In this document: positions 1 through 6,129 of the stretch, piece after piece
Layout: each line of letters begins with the position of its first letter
How positions within the stretch are numbered: the stretch's first letter is position 1
NCBI GenBank assembly: GCA_021846605.1
Contig: JAJZWQ010000119.1
Location: 1-9,645, forward strand
Length of the DNA: 9,645 bases
Source: Bacillota bacterium
Lineage (GTDB): Bacteria > Bacillota_E > RBS10-35 > JAJYVN01
Direction: 5' to 3'
Translations under genes and position numbers: made by a program
Notes under the pieces: generated by a model
What the model saw: only the letters and a program-made list of their open reading frames with translations
What the model was told of the DNA's origin: nothing
The model's database searches: none

Positions 1-41
1 CTCATGCGCAACCTGCACCTGCTCCCACCCGCCCCCAGCGG

Positions 42-323
42 TTAACCACAGGACAGACTGCCCGCAACCCGTTCTCGCCCAAGGGATCCGACCCACAAGA
101 CTCGAATAACTAGGAAACTGCCGCTAGAGACCCGCGTGTAGAGCAGCGTGGTGCGGGCGGACGGCACCTTGTGCGGGGCCAGGCCGTGCAGTTTGGCCAA
201 GTCGTAGCGGCGCAAGCCGGTCGGCGTCCGCTCCACCTCGATCTTGCCCATCTTCTCCCACCGACGCAGGGTCTCCGGATGCACGCCCAGTTCCTGCGCC
301 GCAACCCCAATGCCTACCTTCAT
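42..323 (-). pseudogene. Truncated IS607-family serine recombinase (TnpA), N-terminal part only
   Basis: The start at 323 gives a MerR-like helix-turn-helix (residues 1-45; key parts LGVHPETLRRWEKMG and TPTGLRRYDL), the DNA-binding head typical of IS607 TnpA. A linker and the first strand of the resolvase domain follow, ending in LLYTRVSS (residues 60-67). In this family the Ser after RV (residue 66) is the nucleophile that attacks DNA. Homology stops at about base 123, right after this motif. The remaining ~26 codons to the TAG/TAA-type stop at 42-44 do not look like a recombinase, whereas a full IS607 TnpA is about 190-210 residues. The catalytic domain and any tnpB partner are therefore missing here and the fragment cannot recombine DNA. 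A GGTGGA box precedes the ATG. The first in-frame ATG (386) would start inside the permease remnant and is rejected. The family call is confident; whether the rest lies left of the window after a rearrangement cannot be seen. Confidence 0.85.
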
Positions 324-335
324 GCTTCCACCCAC

Positions 336-509
336 CCGCGGACCTTCACCCTCGCCCTGGGGCTGCAGGCGTTCCAGAACACGCACCGCACGCAGTGGAC
401 CTACCTCATGGCGGCGGCGACCGTCTTCACCCTGCCGGTGATCCTGCTGTTCGCCTTCGGCCAGCGGTACTTCACCCAGGGCATCCCGATCACCGGCATC
501 AAGGGCTGA
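336..509 (+). pseudogene. C-terminal remnant of a carbohydrate ABC-transporter permease (MalG/UgpE type)
   Basis: The last ~57 codons before the TGA at 507-509 read as the C-terminus of an inner-membrane sugar-uptake permease. They contain TFTLALGLQAFQ, a hydrophobic last membrane helix (about WTYLMAAATVFTLPVILLFA) and the family's hallmark ending QRYFTQGIPITGIKG. Full permeases of this type have about 270-300 residues with six helices, so roughly 80 percent of the protein is missing. The same reading frame continues leftward but there it only mirrors the antisense of the IS607 gene, so homology is broken at about 333-342. This is where the recombinase fragment begins, and insertion of that element, possibly followed by deletion, is the likely cause. 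No start codon belongs to this fragment. The family is clear from the C-terminal signature; the sugar cannot be told. Confidence 0.85.
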
Positions 510-731
510 CGGGAAATCTCCTGTGGCGGCGGGGGGGTAGCGGCGAACCGGAACGCAGGCACCCCCTGGGGCCGATCGGTGGGGCGGGTCCCCGGCCCGT
601 GCCGACGGATCCGGGAGCGCGTTGGGAGCATGGCGGTCTTCCGCAGAGCGGGTCTGCGCGGCTGCCGTGGGGGAGACGGCGGCCGCCGACCGCGGGCCGG
701 CGCGTGGGCCCGGCGCACCCCGGCCGCGGTC

Positions 732-744
732 TCCGGAGGCCGGA
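732..744. terminator. Weak GC hairpin between convergent gene ends
   Basis: TCCGG / CCGGA arms with a 3-base loop lie five bases beyond the stop codon of the serine hydrolase. The position fits a 3' hairpin for that gene, but there is no T-run and such short GC repeats are frequent in this base composition. The rest of 510-748 shows no other convincing feature. Confidence 0.25.
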
Positions 745-748
745 GGCG

Positions 749-2200
749 CTACGGTGCCTGCCGGACCGGCGCGGCGCGGACCGCCACCCCGGCGGCGTGC
801 TCTCCGACGTTCGTGCGGTAGGAGCCGTCCAGGCCACCGGCACGGGGCCGCAGGCGGAGGGTGCGGCCAAAGGGCGTGCCGACGAAGGACCAGTCGAGCC
901 GCAGCGCCCCGTCCTCCTCCCAGGAGGCCAGGCCGGCGCAGTCCCTGGCGTCCTGTCCCGCAACCAGGGGGGCCGCACCAAGCCGCCAGTCGCCGAAGCC
1001 GCAGGGAAGGCGCCGTTCGAGCCCCGCCTCCACCAGCACGGCGTGGCAGGCATGGTCGTCGAACGCCAGGGTCAGGGACTCCAGGAGCGCGGCGTTAGGC
1101 TCGATGCGGTAGGTGCCGGCGGGGACCGGGTCCGCGGGACGGCCGGCGGGGCTGCGCGGGCCCAGGGAGAGTCGGGCGAGGCGCTCGGCCAGCCCGTCGT
1201 GCCGCGCCGCGTCCCCGTCGGGGATGGGCCCGTCCACCAACGCGGGGAGCAGTTGGTCCCAGACGCAGTCCAGCACGCCCTGCAGGTTCCCCATGCCGCC
1301 GGTCATGGCGACGACGACGTCCTGCTGCGGCAGCACGATGCAGAACTGTCCGTGGGCGCCGTCGCCTCGGTAGGCCCCGTGGCGGCAGCGCCAGAACTGG
1401 TATCCGTAGCCCTGCGCCCAGTCGCCGGCCCGGCCGTCGCCGTTGTCGATCTGCTTGGCCGTCGCCTGCGCGACCCAGGCGGCCGGCAGCAGCTGGCGGT
1501 CCTCCCACCGCCCCTGCTGCAGGTAGAGTTGGCCGAAGCGGGCGATGGCCTCGGTCGTGAGCGACAGGCCCCAGCCCCCGGCGTGGATGCCGCGCGGGCA
1601 GGATTCCCAGGCGGCCCCCTCGATGCCCAGCGGGCGAAACAGGCGGGGCGTGAGGTAGTCCAGCAGGGTCTGGCCGGTGCGCTGCTGCACGATCGCCGAA
1701 AGCATGTAGCTGGCGGCGCTGTTGTACACGAAGCGCGATCCCGGGGCGTGTTCGACGGGCTGCGCCAGGAAGGCGCGCACCCAGTGGTCGTCGCCGGCCT
1801 CCCGCACGGGCCCGGTGGGGTCGCGGTGGTGGCCCGTGCCCATCGTGAGCAGATGCCGCACCCGCATGGCGGCCAGGTTCGGGCCCACATCCGCCGGCAG
1901 GTCCGCCGGGAAGAACGAGGCCACGCGCTCGTCCAGGGTCAGGTGGCCCTCGTGCACCGCCAGGCCCACCGCGGTGGACGTGAAGCTCTTGCTGAGGGAA
2001 AAGAGCATGTGCGGCGTGTCCGCCGTATACGGGCGCCACCAGCCCTCGGCGACCACCCGGCCGTGACGCAGCACCATGCAGCTGTGGACCTCGAGCGCGC
2101 GCGCGGCGAAGGCGTCGAGCAGTGCGGCCAGGCCGGCGGCGGCCACTCCCTCCGCCGCCGGGGTGCTGCGAGGCAGGCGGAGCGGTTGGGGGGTCGGCAT
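749..2200 (-). CDS. Serine hydrolase of the beta-lactamase/penicillin-binding-protein-like family
   Basis: A 483-residue protein of the class C beta-lactamase-like fold, whose members are esterases, amidases or D-amino-acid peptidases acting through an acyl-serine. Visible motifs are S68-L-S-K71 (the SxxK nucleophile and base, in MLFSLSKSFTS), Y159-N-S161 (second motif, in RFVYNSAASYML) and H283-G284 in GDGAHGQF, in place of the KTG box. The region after about residue 350 is an extra C-terminal domain of beta-rich character. No signal peptide or membrane helix is seen, so a cytoplasmic enzyme is likely. The start at 2200 is chosen because GGAGGG (2208-2213) stands seven bases upstream; the frame runs on to 2374 but that extension lacks protein character. 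The gene is alone, convergent with the permease remnant. The substrate is unknown; the family contains many general hydrolases, and true beta-lactamase activity is not implied. Confidence 0.92.
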   Translation of the reverse strand: MPTPQPLRLPRSTPAAEGVAAAGLAALLDAFAARALEVHSCMVLRHGRVVAEGWWRPYTADTPHMLFSLSKSFTSTAVGLAVHEGHLTLDERVASFFPADLPADVGPNLAAMRVRHLLTMGTGHHRDPTGPVREAGDDHWVRAFLAQPVEHAPGSRFVYNSAASYMLSAIVQQRTGQTLLDYLTPRLFRPLGIEGAAWESCPRGIHAGGWGLSLTTEAIARFGQLYLQQGRWEDRQLLPAAWVAQATAKQIDNGDGRAGDWAQGYGYQFWRCRHGAYRGDGAHGQFCIVLPQQDVVVAMTGGMGNLQGVLDCVWDQLLPALVDGPIPDGDAARHDGLAERLARLSLGPRSPAGRPADPVPAGTYRIEPNAALLESLTLAFDDHACHAVLVEAGLERRLPCGFGDWRLGAAPLVAGQDARDCAGLASWEEDGALRLDWSFVGTPFGRTLRLRPRAGGLDGSYRTNVGEHAAGVAVRAAPVRQAP

Positions 2201-2207
2201 GGCGTAT

Positions 2208-2213
2208 CCCTCC
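2208..2213 (-). promoter_or_regulatory. Ribosome binding site of the serine hydrolase
   Basis: GGAGGG on the minus strand, seven bases before the ATG at 2200. It decides this start over the upstream in-frame ATG at 2374. Confidence 0.85.
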
Positions 2214-2231
2214 GGTACGCCGTGGCTTCGC

Positions 2232-2259
2232 CGACGGGCGGGCATGGGCCTGCCCGTCG
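2232..2259 (-). promoter_or_regulatory. Strong hairpin in the 5' leader of the serine hydrolase
   Basis: CGACGGGC (2232-2239) pairs with GCCCGTCG (2252-2259). After one non-Watson-Crick position (2240/2251) the stem continues GGC/GCC around an ATGG loop. It sits between the 13-base C run and the ribosome binding site of the minus-strand gene. A structured mRNA leader or transcription pause is possible, and so is a terminator belonging to the former neighbour. No known riboswitch consensus was recognised. Confidence 0.4.
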
Positions 2260-2267
2260 CGGACCTC

Positions 2268-2280
2268 GGGGGGGGGGGGG
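2268..2280. repeat. Homopolymer of 13 G (C on the minus strand)
   Basis: An uninterrupted run of 13 identical bases, the longest homopolymer noticed in the window, about 68-80 bases upstream of the serine hydrolase start codon. Such tracts change length by slipped-strand mispairing and are also error-prone in assemblies. Confidence 0.9.
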
Positions 2281-2298
2281 CGGAACCGGACGCTTCTC

Positions 2299-2309
2299 GG
2301 GTCAGACCC
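2299..2309. repeat. Short palindrome GGGTC-A-GACCC
   Basis: A perfect 5+1+5 inverted repeat about 100 bases upstream of the serine hydrolase start, on the far side of the C run. It could be a protein-binding site in the promoter region; chance is also plausible at this GC content. Confidence 0.25.
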
Positions 2310-2434
2310 TCCAAGGGCCCCTGCTTCGCCGTCGCTGGCGGTCCGTTGCCGAGTGCTTTGGACGGTCCTTCCATGGCCCGACTCCGCGGACCCGGCCACA
2401 GGGGGCGGCGCGCCGCGGTTGGATCGGTCGCCTC

Positions 2435-2450
2435 CGGGCCTTGCGGCCCG
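2435..2450 (-). terminator. Hairpin just beyond the stop of the epimerase remnant
   Basis: CGGGCC / GGCCCG arms (6 bp) around a TTGC loop begin three bases after the remnant's stop codon on the minus strand. The place fits the terminator of the former gene, but no T-run follows. Confidence 0.35.
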
Positions 2451-2452
2451 CG

Positions 2453-2620
2453 TCACAGGGCGCCGGCTGCCACTGCGTCGCGCAGGGCGGGGTATTGAGG
2501 TCGAAACCCGAGCTCCCTTCGGATCTTGGATGTGTCGACGAGTTGATGAAGAGCCGGGTCGATCGGGCGGCTGGTCGCGTCGGGCGCGGGGTCCTCGCCG
2601 CATAGGCGCAGGACCTCTCC
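2453..2620 (-). pseudogene. C-terminal remnant of an NAD-dependent epimerase/dehydratase (extended SDR type)
   Basis: Minus-strand reading from 2620 to the TGA at 2453-2455 gives about 55 codons with no usable start: GEVLRLCGEDPAPD, then a segment that includes HQLVDTSKIRRELGFRPQYP, then ALRDAVAAGAL and stop. The LVDTSKIRRELGFRP core matches the C-terminal substrate-domain ending of NAD(P)-dependent nucleotide-sugar epimerase/dehydratase-like proteins (typical form: D-x-S-K/R-x-R-x-E-L-G-Y/F-x-P). The parent proteins have about 300-340 residues, so the Rossmann NAD-binding part and catalytic Tyr-x-x-x-Lys are gone. An in-frame TAG at 2621-2623 ends the frame upstream, close to where the oppositely oriented peptidase remnant begins. 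The fragment is too short to be functional. The family call is by signature only and the substrate is unknown. Confidence 0.68.
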
Positions 2621-3317
2621 CTATCCGAACGCGCGGGAACCGCAGCTGCCGCTGGAGCCGCAACTCCTGTTGGCCCAGGGTTACGCGGTCCTCTGGCCCC
2701 GGATTCCCTACGATCCGCGTACCGAGGGCGATCCCGTGGATCTCTGGCCGCTGGAGGTTCTCGCCGCCATCGAGGCGGCGGTCCGCCAGGGCTTCACCGA
2801 TCCCGACCGGCCGGCGGCGATGGGCGAAAGCTTTAGGGGCCTTGCGGTGTTGCAGTTGCTGTCGCGGACCGCCCGCTTCCGCTGTGCCGTCGTGGACAGC
2901 GCCATCGCCGATGTGGGGGCGTATTTCGGGGACATGGCCCAGGCGCTCGACCATCCCGAGCGCGGCGGGCACGGGGTGGTCGCCTGGTGCGAGATCGGTC
3001 AGGGGGGGATGGGGGCGCCACCCTGGGAACGGCCGGAACGGTACGTGGCCCACTCGCCCGTCTACGCCCTGGACCGGATCCACACGCCCCTTCTGCTCCT
3101 TGCGGGCGACCGGGAGGCGGCGGTGCCCTGGACCCAGTCCGCGGCGGTCTACGTGGGGCTGAACCGCCTGCGTCGCACCCGTGAACTTTCGGTCTATCGG
3201 GGCGAGGGCCACACCGTCCCGGGCTGGGGGGAAGCCAACCGGCGGGATGCGGTCGGTCGGATCCTGGGGTGGCTGGCGACGCACGTCGGCGCGGGCGTCG
3301 CCCCCGCCCGAATGTGA
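2616..3317 (+). pseudogene. C-terminal catalytic half of a prolyl-oligopeptidase (S9)-like alpha/beta hydrolase
   Basis: The frame is open from 2550 but has no ATG, GTG or TTG before a TTG at 2670. Protein-like sequence begins at about 2616 (SPYPNAREPQLPLEPQLLLA) and runs to the TGA at 3315-3317. Numbered from the TTG, the catalytic triad of the S9 C-terminal domain is visible: Ser54 in AAMGESFRGLAVL, Asp147 in LLAGDREAAVPWTQS and His181 in YRGEGHTVPGW. The domain binds and cleaves peptides or acyl-amino acids in family members. The nucleophile elbow is odd: GESFRG instead of the usual G-x-S-Y-G-G. The N-terminal beta-propeller and the segment with the oxyanion-hole region are absent, so about 230 residues remain of a normal 600-700. 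A gene caller may report 2670-3317 as a small alpha/beta hydrolase. I judge it a truncated remnant, but translation from the TTG cannot be excluded. Confidence 0.75.
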
Positions 3318-3727
3318 CGCGGAACCCCCGCACGCGCGCACAGGAAGCGCGTTGGCCGCACCCGCGGGTATCCGCGTGGCTCCAGGGGACGCCGTGGCCG
3401 AAGCGCCGCAACCCCCCGTGAAACGAGACATGGGTGAAGGGCCCATGGAAACCGCGTGGAACACCGTCGGCGGCCGTTGGCGACCCTGTTTCAGGGAGAC
3501 GCCGCGCCTGAAGCTACCCCTACGGCGGTCCCCGCCCTCCTTGGGATGGCCGTGGGCCGACCCAGGGGGAGGGCGGGGGTGGGTCGAGGCCGCGGTCGGG
3601 ATGCGCGGCGCCGCTTTGGGGACCGCACGCGCCCCGCCAAGCCGCGCACGCCGACGCGCGGCCCCCGCGGGACGCAAGGTACCCCTGGAGGCTGCGGCTG
3701 GGTCCCCATCGCAGGAGGTGTGCGCCG
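3318..3727. other. 410-base intergenic stretch without a recognisable gene
   Basis: No frame on either strand looked like protein of a known family. The stretch holds a perfect 6-bp hairpin CATGGG/CCCATG with a 7-base loop (3429-3447) and near its end the ribosome binding site of the S41 gene. It must contain that gene's promoter unless transcription comes from the upstream remnant. I cannot pick out -35/-10 elements in this GC-rich sequence. Confidence 0.5.
3713..3720 (+). promoter_or_regulatory. Ribosome binding site of the S41 gene
   Basis: AGGAGGTG, with nine bases from the end of AGGAGG to the ATG at 3728. It is the strongest Shine-Dalgarno box in the window and fixes the start. Confidence 0.9.
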
Positions 3728-5968
3728 ATGGACCAGGCGACCGTCCGCGGGCTCTGCGCGCTGGGACGGTTGTGGGGCGCGATCGCGTTCTGCCACCCCT
3801 ATCCGGGCTACCGCGACGACCTCGACTGGGATGGCGCCCTCCTCCATGCCGTGCCACGCGTCCTGGAGGCGGCGTCGGAGGCCGCCTTTCACCGCGCGGT
3901 CGACGAACTGCTCGATCGGCTGGGGGATCCCAACACACGCCGGGTGCGGGCGGGTGTTGGGCCACCCGCGCGAGCCGTCTTCGGCCCGGGGTGCGAACCG
4001 CGGGTGCGCTGGCTGGACGACGCCACGGCCCTCGTGGTGATGCGCGCTGCGTCCCCGTTGGCGGGCTTCGCCCAACAAGAGGCCCTGCGCGACGCGTGCC
4101 TCGAGGCATCGCGGGGGGAAGCGGTGGTCCTCGACCTTCGGCTGCTGCCGTCGCCCCTCGATCCGGAGGGGACCTCTTTGGAAGGCGGTTTGCGGGTCGC
4201 GCTGCCCGTGCTGCTCAGCCGTCCCGTGGTGCCGCTCGGCCTGCGGCACCGATACCACGAGGGCTACGTCGCCCAGGAGGATGCGCTCAGCGGCGTCTAT
4301 ACCTCGGGCTTCTCCGTGCGCCACGGTCTGCCGCTGGCGGCCGGCAGCGACCCGGGACGCCAGCATCGCCTGGTGGTCGCCGTTGGCCCCCACAGCGGTG
4401 CCTTGGGGGGCATCCTGGGCGGCCTGCGGGCGGCCGGTCTCGCCGCCCTGGTGTGCGAGGACGCCCCCGGCGGCGCCGCGACGACGGACATCCGCCGCGT
4501 CCAGCTCGATGCGCGCACGTCCGTCGACATCGCCACAGGGGAGTGGGTGGGGACCGACGGCGCGATCGGGTACCTGCCCGACGTGGTCGTGGCGGCCGGT
4601 GACCACGGCGATCCTTCGGACGACCCCGCGCTACGGGCCGCTGTGGCGCTTGCCCGCGGGCCCTGGCCGCCGCAGCGGCGCCGAGTTGCGGCCGGGGCCC
4701 GCCCGTGGGGCGGCGTCCGGCTACGCGCACCCGCCTACGAGGCCGCGCCCTATCCGCCCTTGGCCCACCGGCTTCTCGCGCTGTTCCGGTTGTGGAGCGT
4801 TGTGGAGCGGTTCTTTCCTTACCACGCGCTCACCGACCGGCCGTGGACGCGGGCCCTGGAGGATTTCATCCCGACCTTCGCGGCGGCGCGCGACGCGGTG
4901 GCGTATGGGCTTGCGGTCGCCGAGATGGCCGCGCGCCTCGACGACTCCCACGTTCAGGTGTTCAGCGCGGCCCTGAACCGCCACCTCGGTACGGGCGGGC
5001 CCGACTTGGGCGTGCGCCTTGTCGGTGGCCGGACCCTCGTTACCCACGTGGGCGATGCCTCGGCCCGGGCGCGTGGCCTTCAGGCGGGCGACACGCTGCT
5101 GGCGGTGGACGGGATCGACATCGCGGAGCGCCGGGCCGCGGTGCGGCGGTGGCAGTCTGGCTCCACGCCGCAGGCTCTGGAGCGCCGGGTGGACGGGCTG
5201 ATCCTGCGGGGCGACCCCGGTTCCGAGGTGCGCCTCAGGTTCGAGACGCCCGACGGGGTGATCGACGTGGCCCTGCCGCGCCGCACGGAATCCGCGGCCG
5301 GCCCGCCGCCCATCAGCCCTCCGGTTGCTGTCCTGCCCTCTGGCTTCGGCTACGTGGACCTCTCCCGCGTCCCGGCTGAGGCGGTCGACGACGCGATGGA
5401 GGCGGTGCGCGGCACTCCCGCCGCCATCTTCGACCTGCGGCGCTACCCGCTGGGCGGCGCGTTTGCGCTGGCCGGTCGGATTTGCCGGGCGCCGACGTCT
5501 TGGGGCGTGTTCCGCTGTCCGGTTGTTTCGGGGCGCGACCTGGCCCCCCAGCAGGATCTCGGGGGTGTCCGTCAATGCGAGCGGTCGGGCTGGCGGACGT
5601 GGGATGTCCGCGTGGCGCCCCGCGGCCCGTGGCAGTATGCCGGAGCGCTGGTCGGTCTGATCGGCCCCGACACAGTGAGCCAGGGGGAGTACACGGCCAT
5701 GCTGTTGGCCGCGGCGGGTGCGACGTTCGTCGGCGGCCCCACGGCCGGGGTCAACGGCGATGTCACCGCCACCCGCCTGCCGGGGGCCGTCCGCGTCACC
5801 TTCACGGGGATGGCTTCGCTGTGGCCCGATGGCCGCCTTCTGCAGCGCGCGGGGATCGAGCCGGACCTGCGCGTGGAGCCGTCACCCCAAGGCCTGCGCG
5901 CCGGCCGCGACGAGGTGCTGGAGGCGGCGGAGGCCTGGTTCGCCAGACGGGTGGCACCGACCGAGTGA
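3728..5968 (+). CDS. S41 (tail-specific/tricorn-like) peptidase homologue with two S41-like halves
   Basis: The 746-residue protein has a repeated architecture. The first half (about 1-300) opens with LGRLWGAIAFCHPYPGYRDD and a helical segment, then a beta/alpha part ending near GYLPDVVV (281-288). The second half (about 345-740) opens similarly with LFRLWSVVERFFPYHALTD, then a PDZ-like domain (about 425-515, GLQAGDTLLAVDGIDI), then the S41 core. In that core VDLSRVP (543-549) precedes a central strand, and GPDTVSQGEYTAML (647-659) carries the likely nucleophile Ser651 with Glu654 nearby. The VGGPTAG box (668-674) and the EPDLRVEP ending are typical of the family. No signal peptide is seen, so the protein is probably cytoplasmic, unlike most CtpA proteases. 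The N-half counterpart GPHSGALGGILGGL (220-233) lacks the Ser-x-x-Glu arrangement and is probably inactive. The gene is monocistronic and convergent with the next one. The substrate is unknown. Confidence 0.9.
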   Translation: MDQATVRGLCALGRLWGAIAFCHPYPGYRDDLDWDGALLHAVPRVLEAASEAAFHRAVDELLDRLGDPNTRRVRAGVGPPARAVFGPGCEPRVRWLDDATALVVMRAASPLAGFAQQEALRDACLEASRGEAVVLDLRLLPSPLDPEGTSLEGGLRVALPVLLSRPVVPLGLRHRYHEGYVAQEDALSGVYTSGFSVRHGLPLAAGSDPGRQHRLVVAVGPHSGALGGILGGLRAAGLAALVCEDAPGGAATTDIRRVQLDARTSVDIATGEWVGTDGAIGYLPDVVVAAGDHGDPSDDPALRAAVALARGPWPPQRRRVAAGARPWGGVRLRAPAYEAAPYPPLAHRLLALFRLWSVVERFFPYHALTDRPWTRALEDFIPTFAAARDAVAYGLAVAEMAARLDDSHVQVFSAALNRHLGTGGPDLGVRLVGGRTLVTHVGDASARARGLQAGDTLLAVDGIDIAERRAAVRRWQSGSTPQALERRVDGLILRGDPGSEVRLRFETPDGVIDVALPRRTESAAGPPPISPPVAVLPSGFGYVDLSRVPAEAVDDAMEAVRGTPAAIFDLRRYPLGGAFALAGRICRAPTSWGVFRCPVVSGRDLAPQQDLGGVRQCERSGWRTWDVRVAPRGPWQYAGALVGLIGPDTVSQGEYTAMLLAAAGATFVGGPTAGVNGDVTATRLPGAVRVTFTGMASLWPDGRLLQRAGIEPDLRVEPSPQGLRAGRDEVLEAAEAWFARRVAPTE

Positions 5969-5991
5969 GCGCGGACCTGGTGCTGGTGCAA

Positions 5992-6022
5992 AGCCCCCGA
6001 GGGAATTGCGCGCCCGGGGGCT
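5992..6022. terminator. GC-rich hairpin between two convergent genes
   Basis: AGCCCCCG (5992-5999) pairs perfectly with CGGGGGCT (6015-6022) around a 15-base loop. It begins 24 bases after the S41 stop and lies before the end of the minus-strand lipoprotein gene, so it could serve as a bidirectional terminator. It lacks a T-run on either side. Confidence 0.55.
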
Positions 6023-6129
6023 GCCTCGTCGGCAGGGGGGGTCGGTGCGGCGTGCGGATCGCGCGGGGCCAGCCGGATGGGTCAGAGCGCTGACCGGCCG
6101 GGCGTCGCTCCTGGGTGCGGCGGCTGCCC

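Noticed and set aside
1..122. Possible TnpB C-terminus or IS607 right end left of the recombinase break
   Set aside because: One minus-strand frame is open to the window edge, but no zinc-ribbon pattern or conserved TnpB residues could be recognised in about 40 codons.
395..2605. Long plus-strand open frame (736 codons) opposite the serine hydrolase
   Set aside because: The minus-strand frame has a clear enzyme family, catalytic motifs and a ribosome binding site; the plus-strand translation is low-complexity Arg/Gly/Ala/Pro without family features, as expected for antisense frames at this GC content.
3429..3447. Hairpin in the gap before the S41 gene as a riboswitch or CRISPR-like repeat
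   Set aside because: It is a single copy with a 6-bp stem; no repeated units, no spacer pattern and no known riboswitch core nearby.
1095..4109. Very long minus-strand open frame (1004 codons)
   Set aside because: It crosses several genes on both strands and is dominated by Arg/Pro/Gly; a stop-poor shadow frame.
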